From: Flavobacterium hercynium
GTDB taxonomy: Bacteria > Bacteroidota > Bacteroidia > Flavobacteriales > Flavobacteriaceae
Direction: 5' to 3'
Assembly (NCBI RefSeq): GCF_002217285.1
Contig: NZ_MUGW01000046.1
Span: forward strand, 1-64,000
Length of the DNA stretch: 64,000 nucleotides
The translations under genes were made by a program, and so were the position numbers. Each line of letters starts with the position of its first letter. The first letter of the stretch is position 1. The notes beneath the pieces are model-generated. The model was not told where the DNA came from and ran no database searches. It was given only the letters and a program-made list of their open reading frames with translations. This document shows positions 45,224 to 54,469 of this stretch, piece by piece.

Positions 45224-45522
45224 TTTTTCTTTTTAGTCCAAATATTTTGCTCTTTTAGTCCGGAAACGATTCATTCATTTATAAGTAGAAAATATTATGT
45301 AAAAATGCTTAGGACTTAATAACGAATCTACAGTATACATTACTATTTAAACAATTGATAGGCAGTATTTCTAAAAAAAGGAGAAAGGAATTTATAGTGT
45401 AGGGATTAAACATTAATAGTATTAAAGCCAATACATTAAAATTAGTCTCTTATTATAATTTATCCCTTCTTAAAAATCTATTATGAGCTAATTCTCGTAA
45501 ATAATAGATAAAAGCAATTGTC

Positions 45523-45810
45523 ATGGAAACATTACCAATTTTTGTTATAAGAGTTTTGCATATACTTGCCGAAAGATACGGCATGAGTTGTGCTTTAGAA
45601 GAGCTTACGAGTCTTTTAACTCCTGTTTTTAATGCCAGGACACCATTTAAAGACAGTATATCTAATGAAAAGGAAAATCAAGCTAGAGTGCTAGATGCTT
45701 TACTACTTTTGAATAATGAGGGATTTATTTTTTTAAATTCAAATTCTAACCAAAGTACAATAAGTATAAAAGGTTTAATTGTATTAGATAATAAGATCTT
45801 TTGCAATTAG
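45523..45810 (+). CDS. Small hypothetical protein
   Basis: 95 residues, no signal peptide. Alternating helices (VIRVLHILAERYGMSCALEEL, RVLDALLLLNNEGFI) and a short C-terminal strand pair resemble a winged-helix layout, but I can name no family. It stands alone between the AraC and HxlR genes and is followed by 190 bases with a strong hairpin. Confidence 0.45.
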   Translation: METLPIFVIRVLHILAERYGMSCALEELTSLLTPVFNARTPFKDSISNEKENQARVLDALLLLNNEGFIFLNSNSNQSTISIKGLIVLDNKIFCN

Positions 45811-45938
45811 TTTAATTTTGTTTTTACAGATCTTCAAAAGCATGTAATTAGAAGATCAGAAGAAAATACAGATGAGATGCAATTTGTAAAGACAGGCTTT
45901 AACGAACTTGAATATAAAAACCTTTACAATTGGTTGGT

Positions 45939-45969
45939 AAACTTTTTGAAAACAAAATTCAAAAAGTTT
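45939..45969. terminator. Hairpin between convergent genes
   Basis: AAACTTTTTGAA pairs with TTCAAAAAGTTT around a 7-nt loop. A wider TTGGTAAAC/GTTTACCAA pair encloses it. It may end transcripts from both sides, although no long T tract follows. Confidence 0.5.
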
Positions 45970-45997
45970 GTCTGGTTTACCAAAAAACTAAATTAAA

Positions 45998-46330
45998 CTA
46001 AACCAAATTTTCCAATCCAAAAGCAGCAATTTGATCGATGATGGGTAAGGTTTTCAAACCTAGTTCTGTCAATGTATATTCTACCCTTGGAGGGATTTCC
46101 GGATAAGCCTTTTTAGCGACCAGTTTGTTTTCTACCAGAAAATTCAATTCCTGAATCAACATTTTTTCACTAATACCCACTACAGCTCTTTTAAGTTCTC
46201 CATATCTGATTGTTCTGGTATTAATCTGATATAAAATCATCATTGTCCATTTACCGCTCAAAATATTCAATGACTTTTTTACAGGGCAGTTTGTGTCACA
46301 CGCATTAATTATTTTTAGATTTTTTTCCAT
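45998..46330 (-). CDS. HxlR-family regulator
   Basis: 110 residues with the HxlR winged helix: CPVKKSLNILSGKWTMMILYQI, YGELKRAVVGISEKMLIQELN and RVEYTLTELG. Cys11 and Cys15 lie at the N-terminus; in redox-sensing HxlR relatives such cysteines detect quinones or aldehydes. It is divergent from the NmrA-like gene, a common pairing in which the regulator represses the neighbouring oxidoreductase until stress arrives. Confidence 0.88.
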   Translation of the reverse strand: MEKNLKIINACDTNCPVKKSLNILSGKWTMMILYQINTRTIRYGELKRAVVGISEKMLIQELNFLVENKLVAKKAYPEIPPRVEYTLTELGLKTLPIIDQIAAFGLENLV

Positions 46331-46352
46331 TGATTTTCAGTATTTCTAACCA

Positions 46353-46368
46353 TTTGGTAAGTACCAAA
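46353..46368. promoter_or_regulatory. Candidate HxlR operator
   Basis: A perfect palindrome TTTGGTA-AG-TACCAAA in the shared region, followed by a looser TACTTGTACAAAAGTA at 46380-46395. The position between the divergent genes suits autoregulation. Confidence 0.5.
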
Positions 46369-46447
46369 CTAAAACGTAAGTACTTGTACAAAAGTAAGTT
46401 ATTAATTAGTTTTACCGAAATTTCAAAACAACTAAATCAAAAATAAA

Positions 46448-47344
46448 ATGAAAGTATTAGTATTTGGAGCCACAGGTTCACAGCAATTTTATGTAATTGG
46501 AGAAGCAAAAAATAAAGGTGCAGAAGTATACGCTGTAACAAGCTCAGAAAAAAACTTTTCTAAACTGGAAGGTGCAGGTGCAATCCCTGTATTAGGTGAT
46601 ATGTCAGATAAAGCGAAAATGAAAGAAATCACTAAGGGTATTGATGCTGTTGCTTTACTGATTCCTGTCTCTTTGCCTAATCCGGCAGATGGATTTCAAC
46701 TTGCCAAAAATGTAATAGATGCAGCTAAAGAAAATGGCGTAAAAATGATAGTTTGGAATACCAGCGGATTTTTGGCACCACAAAAATTAGGAATTCCTAT
46801 GGAAGATGTAAAGTTAGATACAAAGGAATATCTTAAAAATTGTGGAGTACCTTATGTAATTATTGAGCCGTCTATTTATGCCGAAAATTTGCTGGCTCCC
46901 TACACAACTGACTATGTGAAAAAAGAAAGAAAAGTAGCTTACCCGACTCCGGAAAATATGCCTATTGGCTACATTGCATCAAGAGATGTTAGCGCCTTTG
47001 TGGCAGAAGCTATCTACAAACCGGAACTATCGGGACAATCATTTCTTGTGAGCGGTCCGGATGACCTCAAAGGAAATGGTCTTGCCGAAAAATTCTCTAT
47101 TGGTTTGGGTGAAAAAATTGATTTCTATGCAATGCCGCCACAAGAGTTTGGAGATAAATTAAGCATTCTTGTTGGAGAAGAAAGTGCCAGAGGAGTACAA
47201 GGATATTATGAAATGTTGGCCAGTCTTCCTGTATATCCAACAAAATTCAACCCTAACCTGCAAGAGGTTTTAGAAAAATTGCCTGTAAAAATGACTCCAA
47301 TCGAAGATTGGGTTAAAATTCATAAAGATTTTTTTATTAACTAA
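46448..47344 (+). CDS. NmrA-like NAD(P)-binding oxidoreductase
   Basis: 298 residues. The N-terminal Rossmann motif is VFGATGSQQFYVIGEA (GxxGxxx type), followed by VLGDMSDKAKMKEI and the substrate-side GYIASRDVSAFVAEAI typical of NmrA/QOR2-like atypical short-chain reductases. These use NADPH to reduce quinones or act as redox sensors. The divergent HxlR gene suggests induction by electrophiles. Confidence 0.83.
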   Translation: MKVLVFGATGSQQFYVIGEAKNKGAEVYAVTSSEKNFSKLEGAGAIPVLGDMSDKAKMKEITKGIDAVALLIPVSLPNPADGFQLAKNVIDAAKENGVKMIVWNTSGFLAPQKLGIPMEDVKLDTKEYLKNCGVPYVIIEPSIYAENLLAPYTTDYVKKERKVAYPTPENMPIGYIASRDVSAFVAEAIYKPELSGQSFLVSGPDDLKGNGLAEKFSIGLGEKIDFYAMPPQEFGDKLSILVGEESARGVQGYYEMLASLPVYPTKFNPNLQEVLEKLPVKMTPIEDWVKIHKDFFIN

Positions 47345-47351
47345 GTTGCAA

Positions 47352-47393
47352 AAAAAAGCAGTAAAAATAGAGAACTATTTTTACTGCTTTTTT
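47352..47393. terminator. Bidirectional terminator
   Basis: AAAAGCAGTAAAAATAG pairs with CTATTTTTACTGCTTTT around AGAA, flanked by A and T runs, between the convergent NmrA-like and MATE genes. Confidence 0.82.
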
Positions 47394-47434
47394 AGTTTCA
47401 TTGTATCTCAAGAGATCAATATTTTGCTTGTAAT

Positions 47435-48790
47435 TTATTTTTTCAAGACTTTATTCATTACAAATCTAAACCTTAAGTAGAGTAAAACAGATGATGTCAA
47501 CAACCCCAGAGTCAAACCATACCAGATTCCTTTTACTCCTGCATCAAAATGGATACCTACAATATAGGCTACAGGCAGACCAATAAGCCAATATGCCACA
47601 AAGGTTATCAAAGTTGGAATGTTTACATCGCCCATTCCTCTTAGTGTTCCTAATCCCACTACCTGAGTACCATCAAAGAGCTGAAATAGCGCAGCAATTA
47701 TCAATAACTGTGCAGCCAGTGCTATAACACTTGTATCATTGGTTATTAAGTAAGGTAAATATTGATTAAAGAGTGTAAAAACTAAAGCAAAGAACAGCAT
47801 GAAAATGATCACTAAATGATAGGATGCATAAGCAAACTTCTGAAGTCTTTTGTATTTTTGATTTCCAAAACTATTTCCAACCTTAATAGTTGCTGCCGAT
47901 GCAAGTCCTCCCGCCATCATATAGGTCATTGACGCAAGTGTTATTGCTGTCTGATGAGCAGCCTGTTCAATTGCACCTATATTACCCGCCATTAAAGCTG
48001 CAACTGCAAATACTCCAATTTCGAAAACATACTGCATTGCTACAGGCAATCCTATTTTTACCACTTTTAGAATTTTTGAAAAATCAATAAACTTAACAGA
48101 GAAATGTTCTATATAAACCCTAAAATTCTTTGATCGAAGTACATACCACATCATAACCACCATCATTAAAACACGATCTATCAATGTTGCAATTCCTACT
48201 CCCAAAACTCCCATTGGCTTAATGCCAAACATTCCCTTTACCAGAATTACTGCGATAATTACATTGAGTATATTTCCCCATATCGTTATAGACATGGCTT
48301 GTTTGGTAAAACCCAGTCCTTCTGCAAACTGTTTAAAGGTTTGAAATAGCATTAAGGGCAGGATAGATAAACTTAAAATAAATAAATACGGTTTTGCCGT
48401 TTCTACAACCTGAGGATCCTGCTTCGCATGCTGCATGGCAAACATGGAACCATAATAGACTACTATAAAAAGAAAAATAGCAGACGCGACATTTAGCCAT
48501 AAGCTGTTAGAAAGAAGTTTGGCGCATTCTTTAAAATTTGATTTCCCATTTTCCTGCGCAATCAAAGGTGTCAATCCGTAGGCAACGCCTAATCCAATTA
48601 CCAAAACTACCATGAAAACAGAATGAACCAGCGAAACTGCTGCTAAGGATATAGTTCCTGCATAATGTCCTATGATAACGGTATCGACAGTCTGCACCAA
48701 GGTATGCCCGAGCTGAGAAATTACGACAGGTCCTGCAAGTGCTATTGTACTTTGGTAATATATCTTATTGGATTTGTAATTTTTGATCAT
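47435..48790 (-). CDS. MATE-family multidrug efflux transporter
   Basis: 451 residues with about 12 transmembrane helices arranged in two homologous halves. MATE-style motifs: ALAGPVVISQLGHTLVQTVDTV in helix 1, and ATIKVGNSFGNQKYKRL after helix 7. It exports cationic drugs using a Na+ or H+ gradient at the inner membrane. It is monocistronic, ending at the bidirectional terminator. Confidence 0.88.
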   Translation of the reverse strand: MIKNYKSNKIYYQSTIALAGPVVISQLGHTLVQTVDTVIIGHYAGTISLAAVSLVHSVFMVVLVIGLGVAYGLTPLIAQENGKSNFKECAKLLSNSLWLNVASAIFLFIVVYYGSMFAMQHAKQDPQVVETAKPYLFILSLSILPLMLFQTFKQFAEGLGFTKQAMSITIWGNILNVIIAVILVKGMFGIKPMGVLGVGIATLIDRVLMMVVMMWYVLRSKNFRVYIEHFSVKFIDFSKILKVVKIGLPVAMQYVFEIGVFAVAALMAGNIGAIEQAAHQTAITLASMTYMMAGGLASAATIKVGNSFGNQKYKRLQKFAYASYHLVIIFMLFFALVFTLFNQYLPYLITNDTSVIALAAQLLIIAALFQLFDGTQVVGLGTLRGMGDVNIPTLITFVAYWLIGLPVAYIVGIHFDAGVKGIWYGLTLGLLTSSVLLYLRFRFVMNKVLKK

Positions 48791-48966
48791 ATTAAAAAAT
48801 TTACTGCCTTAAGGAAGATTTTGTTTTATGAAATTTGACTGTTGCCATTTTTCTTCAATTAATTAATATGTTGAAATCGTTTCTCTTACTTTATTTATAA
48901 GAAGGAGGCTCAAATATTATAATTAAAGCAAATTTACAACTTCATTTGCAAATTACTCCTAACAAA

Positions 48967-48998
48967 AAAATGAGCAATAATAAATTACCGCTCATTTT
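48967..48998. terminator. Hairpin in the 48791-49165 gap
   Basis: AAAATGAGC pairs with GCTCATTTT across 14 bases. It may be a second terminator for the minus-strand oxidase operon. I see no gene in the gap. Confidence 0.45.
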
Positions 48999-49078
48999 AT
49001 AATAGTGATTACTTATTTCCCCTTTATTTTTCGACAGCAAATAATCCTTTGCTGTTGTAATTCGGCTCTACTATAAAT

Positions 49079-49118
49079 AAAAAAGAAGCCCTGTGTGTGT
49101 CAGCATCAACAGGGCTTC
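49079..49118 (-). terminator. Terminator of the cytochrome operon
   Basis: GAAGCCCTGT pairs with ACAGGGCTTC across a 14-nt loop; on the minus strand a TTTTTTATTT tract follows. Confidence 0.8.
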
Positions 49119-49165
49119 AAACTATCAAAATTTAAAAGAAACTTCTTTTGGTGGACACTTTTTAA

Positions 49166-49330
49166 CTAATACAGTCCCTTTATAAATTGATAATCCTTTT
49201 CTAGTGGGTTTTCTTGATTGTTAATTTCCTTAGACTTTACAAGCTGAAGGGTAACGGATTTTATTTTTATCAGAAAAACAATTGCAAGAAGAACAAAAAT
49301 TAAAATCATAATGGAAAAAACTTGAGTCAT
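49166..49330 (-). CDS. 54-residue single-pass membrane protein of the oxidase operon
   Basis: ATG at 49330, stop at 49166. The translation begins MTQVFSIMILIFVLLAIVFL, one hydrophobic helix, followed by a basic stretch (IKIKS) and a charged tail ending KDYQFIKGLY. It lies 44 bases downstream of the membrane/cytochrome c gene and before the terminator, so it is the third gene of the operon. Cytochrome bd oxidases have small helper subunits (CydX, CydH/Y); by position and topology this may be an analogue. No homology claim is made. Confidence 0.55.
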   Translation of the reverse strand: MTQVFSIMILIFVLLAIVFLIKIKSVTLQLVKSKEINNQENPLEKDYQFIKGLY

Positions 49331-49374
49331 ACTATATTATTTTAAGTTAGAAATTCGATACTGCTGCTTTTTAT

Positions 49375-50721
49375 TTATTTGATATTTAGGATATATTCCG
49401 AAAGCTGATCTAACTGCTTTTGATCCAGCTGCGATTCAAAACCGGGCATTTGCGGATAATCGGGACGTTTCTTTCCGGGATTCTTTATCCATTTTTGTAA
49501 ATCTGCAATATTGCCTTTATAGATTTTTGCCATTTCTAAAACGGGCGGTCCCACTAATTTTTCATCTATTTTATGACAGGAAGCACAATACTGACTGAAT
49601 ACTTTCTGACCTTTCTCAGCTTCTGTCATAGTTGCCGATGCTTCTCCTGCTTCCTGAGCTTTTACTTTGGCGACAGCTTCTTTTTTCAGAATCTGAAATT
49701 CAGCGGTTTTAATTTTTACCAGCTCCTGATGTTTTTCCAGTGCATTAGCTCTGTATATCTGTCTGCCAGATCCCATGCATAAAACTGTGATGCCCAGCAG
49801 CATTGCTATTTTATAAAAGTCTTTTTCAATATTTTCTTTTTCTCCTGTAAGTCTCTTCCATATCAGCCACATAGCCGGAATGGCAAAAGCAACTCCCGAG
49901 AAAATGATCAAAATCAGATTCCATCCCATACCTTTAGAAGGCAAAGTCAGCAATACCAGCGGACCAATCAAAAACTGGCAGACAGAAGCTGTCAGCGCAA
50001 GAGAATAGCCTTTCTTTTGCATATCATATCGGGTAAATTGCTGGTATATCGCTTCAAACGGGTAACTTTTACGGCTGTTATACCAAAATAAAAACAATCC
50101 TGTAACAGCGAGTGAAGACAATATAAAATGCAGGTATCTCGGAAAAACATTTGGTAGAAACAGTGCATCAACAAATCCTTTTACTATTCCCCATTTTTCT
50201 GGGAAGAGCATTAAATTAATGTTGGTTAAAAATATAAAAGGAATAAACAGGAAGATCACGGTTGCCAAAGCCAAAATTGAAATATGAACTGCTTTGTGAT
50301 TCTCTAATGTCTCCCAGGTATATTTGTGCAGATAAGTAAGCAGAAATGCTACAGTTACCAATGGTATCACCGCAATCCACATCAAGCCTGTGAGAGCATT
50401 TGCCGAGTAAAAATAGATTGTGTACAAAACATTAATACTCAAAAGGGGAGCAATACCCAGTACAACGGCGATACTTTTGTTAACCGTTATTGTTTTGGCT
50501 ATTTCGTGAGCAAGGGTGTCGTATTCTTTATTTTTAAGTCCTTTGATCTGAGCTATTAAAGCCAAAATGGAACCGCCAAGCATCAGGTTGACAAAAAGAA
50601 TGTGCAATAGAAATGACAGCACCAGAACAACCACAAAAAACCATTCAGGCATTGGCAGCGGCAGTGGAATATCTTTTGGAACCGGAACGTTATTTTGTAA
50701 CGCAATATATAAATTGATCAT
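49375..50721 (-). CDS. Polytopic membrane protein with C-terminal cytochrome c domain
   Basis: 448 residues. About nine membrane helices (for example VVLVLSFLLHILFVNLMLGG) with several internal His residues (HILF, HKYTWETLENHKAVHIS, RYLHFILSS) that could bind heme b. A helical linker leads to a mono-heme c domain at the C-terminus with CASCH, a methionine-bearing YPQMPGF and a closing helix QLDQLSEYILNI. It is 12 bases downstream of the CydA-like gene, suggesting a two-subunit membrane complex with periplasmic heme c on both subunits. Confidence 0.72.
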   Translation of the reverse strand: MINLYIALQNNVPVPKDIPLPLPMPEWFFVVVLVLSFLLHILFVNLMLGGSILALIAQIKGLKNKEYDTLAHEIAKTITVNKSIAVVLGIAPLLSINVLYTIYFYSANALTGLMWIAVIPLVTVAFLLTYLHKYTWETLENHKAVHISILALATVIFLFIPFIFLTNINLMLFPEKWGIVKGFVDALFLPNVFPRYLHFILSSLAVTGLFLFWYNSRKSYPFEAIYQQFTRYDMQKKGYSLALTASVCQFLIGPLVLLTLPSKGMGWNLILIIFSGVAFAIPAMWLIWKRLTGEKENIEKDFYKIAMLLGITVLCMGSGRQIYRANALEKHQELVKIKTAEFQILKKEAVAKVKAQEAGEASATMTEAEKGQKVFSQYCASCHKIDEKLVGPPVLEMAKIYKGNIADLQKWIKNPGKKRPDYPQMPGFESQLDQKQLDQLSEYILNIK

Positions 50722-50733
50722 TTTTAAACTTTA

Positions 50734-52176
50734 TTATTTTTTAATTGTTAAAACTGCCTGTGTATTTTGAAGCTCACTCACTTTTACGCCTTCAGATTGT
50801 GCTCCCTCCAGTACATCACCTGTATCCTGAATGTTGCGGATATAGGCGGCGAGTGCTTCACTTTCTTCCTGAGTACCCGGAAATGGAGGCATATAAGTAC
50901 GTCCGTTGTGCATATTGGGTATATAAGAAGCCATCGAATTAATGTCCAAAGGTTTTCCTATTCCGTACATGCGCTCAAAAACATAGACAACACTATTGAC
51001 ACCTTGCGCCGTATGACAGCGGCTGCAGGCAATTGCAAAAACATTTCTGCCGGCTTCAATTTTATTTTCAGGCGTTATTTCGGTAACTGTAGTGTAGGTT
51101 GCATTTTTAAGAAGTCCAAATTGCTGGTAAACAGGATAATCTTCCTCAAGTAACAGGTTAGAATACATGTAACCTCCAATTACATACGGTTTTCGAACAA
51201 ATTCACGTACTCTTTCAAAAAAACCAAGATATCCAAATGCCATCAGTACTGGGAAAAGAACAATATAACTTTTAATCCATTTGGCTTTATAAACACCCAG
51301 AATGGCCATTATTAAAGACGATGCTATTCCAAATAATATAAAATACTTCATTAAATCGTAGTACTTATTAAAATCCATTGTACCTACAGCTGTACTCATA
51401 TTAGCGGTCATAGCATCAGGAATGGCATTATAATAAATCACTGCTCCTAAAAGCGAGATCGGAGCCCAGAGAATGATCCATTTCGAAACGTATTTCACTG
51501 CCTTGAGTCTTACGTCAGTTCCTTTTTTAAAGAACAGCGTAACGAGCATCATTCCAAAACTTCCCGCTACAAGCATGGCAGTTGGCGTTCGGAACAATAG
51601 CTGAGGGAGGTAAATAGGATTGGTAAAACCATTAAGCAGACTCTTTTGCGTGTTCCAGTTTCCGGGATCCATCATAAAACTCAAAATGGAAACAATGATC
51701 GCCATAGTAATCCAGGAGAACAAACTTAAAAACCATCCGAAACGAATGTGCAATAACTTAGCTCTTAACGATGTGTTGCTGCTCTTCCATGTCAGAAAGT
51801 AAATCATAATCAAAATTACTTCGGTAACAAATACCAGCCATTCTACAAACCACGCCCAATAAAAAACACGAATCAAACTTCCGATCGATGTGGGACTGAC
51901 AAGCGCAACCGAGAACCAGATACCAACTCCGGTCATAGCACCTAAGGTTGTGGTGATGATAAAAGCAACTTTCATCATATTATAAATTCTATTGTCCCAG
52001 TCTAAATTAGTAATCTGCTCTCTGCCGCTGTTTTTTACCCCTTTTTGTTCAAGCCATGTAATAAGCGGCATAAACCCCACAGCTAAACCATGATTAATCA
52101 TTACGTGAATAATGGCGATGATAGCGATAAGCATTCTATTATTAAGCCAGTCTAAATGAAACATTGGAAAATCCAT
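50734..52176 (-). CDS. CydA-like cytochrome bd-family subunit with fused cytochrome c
   Basis: 480 residues from the ATG at 52176; an upstream ATG at 52236 adds 20 residues. The CydA-type start (FHLDWLNNRMLIAIIAIIHV, with a heme-ligand-like His) and a degenerate Q-loop end (ERVREFVRKPYVIGGY, compare E-x-G-R-Q-P-W-x-V) place it in the bd family. After about nine helices comes a mono-heme c domain with CSRCH and MPPFPGT. Ordinary CydA has no heme c, so electrons may come from or go to a periplasmic c-type carrier rather than directly from O2 chemistry alone. Confidence 0.75.
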   Translation of the reverse strand: MDFPMFHLDWLNNRMLIAIIAIIHVMINHGLAVGFMPLITWLEQKGVKNSGREQITNLDWDNRIYNMMKVAFIITTTLGAMTGVGIWFSVALVSPTSIGSLIRVFYWAWFVEWLVFVTEVILIMIYFLTWKSSNTSLRAKLLHIRFGWFLSLFSWITMAIIVSILSFMMDPGNWNTQKSLLNGFTNPIYLPQLLFRTPTAMLVAGSFGMMLVTLFFKKGTDVRLKAVKYVSKWIILWAPISLLGAVIYYNAIPDAMTANMSTAVGTMDFNKYYDLMKYFILFGIASSLIMAILGVYKAKWIKSYIVLFPVLMAFGYLGFFERVREFVRKPYVIGGYMYSNLLLEEDYPVYQQFGLLKNATYTTVTEITPENKIEAGRNVFAIACSRCHTAQGVNSVVYVFERMYGIGKPLDINSMASYIPNMHNGRTYMPPFPGTQEESEALAAYIRNIQDTGDVLEGAQSEGVKVSELQNTQAVLTIKK

Positions 52177-52598
52177 AAAATAATCTGTTTTTATGCTGCA
52201 AATTTCAGTCAGTAATCCGGAAATTGCTAAAAACAAAAAAGCGGGAAGTTTAAAAAAACGGTACTTCCTGATTCATTAATTGTACTTTCTATACCGTAGT
52301 TTATTCCGCTTAATTTAGTTTTTCAATTCTTTGTATTTGTTAACTACACCATTCTTCTGAAAGTGTAGAAATACATCCTAATTCAAACTGCAACAACTAA
52401 AAATAAATACCTAAAAAACAACAGATTAAAACAGCTAAACGAATTATTTCTGCGAAAGTTTAGTACCATTTTTAAACTACGATAGTTTCAGGTAGGGAAA
52501 AATCCTCTTTTGCTGTTATATATAAGTATTGAAGAATAATAAACGGAAATGCCGAACACCGTTTTACAAAGTAGGCAGATTTAATTTTAAACAAAGAA
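52177..52598. other. Divergent gap between the oxidase operon and carbonic anhydrase
   Basis: 422 bases, AT-rich. I see no open reading frame, tRNA or strong hairpin. It must hold both promoters, but no convincing TAnnTTTG/TTG pair was found by eye. Confidence 0.4.
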
Positions 52599-53351
52599 AT
52601 GGAGAATCAATTTAAATCATTGGTGATGCTATTTACAGCAGCCCTTTTGGTTTCTTGTAACGGCGAAACAAAAACAGAAAAACCAAATTTACATTCTACC
52701 GAAAAAGAAGCTGTCAAACCTGTAGTCTCTCATGTAATGACTAAGGAAGAACAAACCAGACTTACGCCTGACGCAATTTTAGAGGAATTTATAACAGGAA
52801 ACAAGCGTTTTCAAAGCGGTACGACTACTGTTCGCGACCATAGTAAACAAGCCAGAAAATCGGCACCGGGTCAGTTTCCTAAAGCTGTTGTATTAAGCTG
52901 TGTTGATAGCCGAGTACCGGTTGAAGATGTATTTGATCAGGGCTTGGGCGATATTTTTGTGGGACGAGTAGCCGGAAATTTTGTAAACGAAGATTTATTA
53001 GGAAGTATGGAATTTGCTTGCAAAGTGTCTGGTGCAAAATTGATTTTAGTAATGGGACACCAGCATTGCGGCGCTATAAAAGGTGCAATTGATGATGTTA
53101 AACTCGGAAATATTACCACTATGCTTTCAAAAATAAAACCCGCTGTAGCAATGAGTCAGGATTTTAAAGGTGATAAAACCTCTAAAAATGACGAATTTGT
53201 AAAACACGTTTCAGAAAACAACGTTCTTTATGCGATGGATCAGATTCGTAAAAAGAGCCCAATTCTAAAAGAAATGGAAGATAAAGGAGAGATAAAAATC
53301 GTAGGTGTATTTTATAATTTGACAGATGGAACGCTTCAGTTTTTAAAATAA
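52599..53351 (+). CDS. Lipoprotein beta-carbonic anhydrase
   Basis: 250 residues. A lipoprotein signal (ALLVSCNG) places it in the envelope. The beta-class zinc site is complete: Cys101 in SCVDSRVP with Asp103-Arg105, and His154 with Cys157 in GHQHCGAI. It interconverts CO2 and bicarbonate. Most beta enzymes are cytoplasmic; a lipidated form would act in the periplasm or on the surface. Neighbouring genes (YHS, SOD, SCO) are also exported. Confidence 0.88.
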   Translation: MENQFKSLVMLFTAALLVSCNGETKTEKPNLHSTEKEAVKPVVSHVMTKEEQTRLTPDAILEEFITGNKRFQSGTTTVRDHSKQARKSAPGQFPKAVVLSCVDSRVPVEDVFDQGLGDIFVGRVAGNFVNEDLLGSMEFACKVSGAKLILVMGHQHCGAIKGAIDDVKLGNITTMLSKIKPAVAMSQDFKGDKTSKNDEFVKHVSENNVLYAMDQIRKKSPILKEMEDKGEIKIVGVFYNLTDGTLQFLK

Positions 53352-53409
53352 AAAGCTTCGGCATTATTTTAAAACACATTCTGATCTAAAATACAGTGAC
53401 TTTACATAA

Positions 53410-53442
53410 AAAAGGCTGGGAAGTTGAACTTTCCAGCCTTTT
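53410..53442. terminator. Bidirectional terminator
   Basis: AAAAGGCTGG pairs with CCAGCCTTTT around an inner AAGT/ACTT stem, with A and T runs on either side, between convergent genes. Confidence 0.8.
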
Positions 53443-53463
53443 GTTTGCTATAAGCAGACGAAA

Positions 53464-53772
53464 CTATTTCTGATTCTTTGCCAGATATTCATCCGGTTTT
53501 TTCATGAAGTCATCTTTGCAGACTGAGGAACAAAAACCGTATAATTTCCCTTTGTAAGTAACCGTATCACTAACGCCATATTTGCTGATATCCATGTTAC
53601 AGCTAAAGTCTATTTTGCTGGCATACGTTAATTTATCAAGCGGGTTGTTAGGATTTTTATACGTTGTTTCGGATTCCATAGTATGAGGATGATCGTGAGG
53701 ATGTGCTTTTTCCTCTTTTTTATTACAGCTTAATACAGCGGTAAGGACAACAATAAGAAGGATTTTTTTCAT
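53464..53772 (-). CDS. YHS/TRASH-domain lipoprotein
   Basis: 102 residues with a lipoprotein signal (VLSCNKK) and a His-rich linker (HPHDHPHT). The C-terminal part follows the YHS pattern: DFSCNMDISKYGVSDTV, YKGKLYGFCSSVCKDDFMKKPDEYL. The cysteines and histidines suggest binding of copper or another metal in the periplasm. It is 18 bases downstream of the exported SOD gene in the same operon. Confidence 0.8.
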   Translation of the reverse strand: MKKILLIVVLTAVLSCNKKEEKAHPHDHPHTMESETTYKNPNNPLDKLTYASKIDFSCNMDISKYGVSDTVTYKGKLYGFCSSVCKDDFMKKPDEYLAKNQK

Positions 53773-53790
53773 AATAGTGAGTTTTGATTA

Positions 53791-54459
53791 TTATTTTATC
53801 AAAGTAGAATTATAGCGGGCGTTAACCTCATTCCAGTTGATGACATTCCATATAGCCGATAAGTAATCGGCTCGTTTGTTTTGATATTTCAAATAATAGG
53901 CATGCTCCCAGATGTCGATACACAAAATAGGAATTCCTTTATTTTGTGCATCATCCATTAACGGATTGTCTTGATTGGCGGTAGAACTAATCTCTAATTT
54001 GTTATTCTTTGATACACAAAGCCATACCCATCCGGAACCAAAACGGGAAAGTGCCGCCTCGTTTAATTTTTGTTTTAAATTTTCAAGACTTCCAAATTTG
54101 TCTGTTATTGCTTTTAGCAAATCGGCAGATGGTTTTGTGTTTTTCTCCGGTGTCAATATCGACCAAAACATTTCGTGATTATAGTGCCCGCCTGCATTAT
54201 TCCTGATTGGAGCAGGTAATGTTGCTATTTTTGAGAATAACTGTTGCAGTGTCATTTTTTCTTCTGCTGTTCCTTGGAGCGCATCATTCAAATTTTTCAC
54301 ATATCCTGCATGGTGCTTACTGTAATGAATTTCCATTGTTGTGGCATCGATGTAAGGCTCTAATGCATTATAACCGTACGGAAGCGGTTTTTGTACAAAC
54401 TGTGCCGATACTGATAAACACAGCAGCAGCATTACTATTAAAATCTTTTTGTCTAACAT
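53791..54459 (-). CDS. Exported Fe/Mn superoxide dismutase
   Basis: 222 residues from the ATG at 54459, which gives a signal peptide (KKILIVMLLLCLSVSAQ); the longer frame to 54579 overlaps the AraC gene. SOD features: LPYGYNALEPYIDATTMEIHYSKHHAGYV, NNAGGHYNHEMFW, SRFGSGWVWL and the metal site DIWEHAYYLKYQNKRADYL. Ligands His, His, Asp, His are all present. It removes superoxide in the periplasm. Confidence 0.9.
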   Translation of the reverse strand: MLDKKILIVMLLLCLSVSAQFVQKPLPYGYNALEPYIDATTMEIHYSKHHAGYVKNLNDALQGTAEEKMTLQQLFSKIATLPAPIRNNAGGHYNHEMFWSILTPEKNTKPSADLLKAITDKFGSLENLKQKLNEAALSRFGSGWVWLCVSKNNKLEISSTANQDNPLMDDAQNKGIPILCIDIWEHAYYLKYQNKRADYLSAIWNVINWNEVNARYNSTLIK

Positions 54460-54469
54460 GTTTTTTTTT

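Noticed and set aside
52177..52235. Longer start for the CydA-like protein at 52236
   Set aside because: The added 20 residues do not resemble CydA, whose conserved start begins near MDFPMFHLDW.
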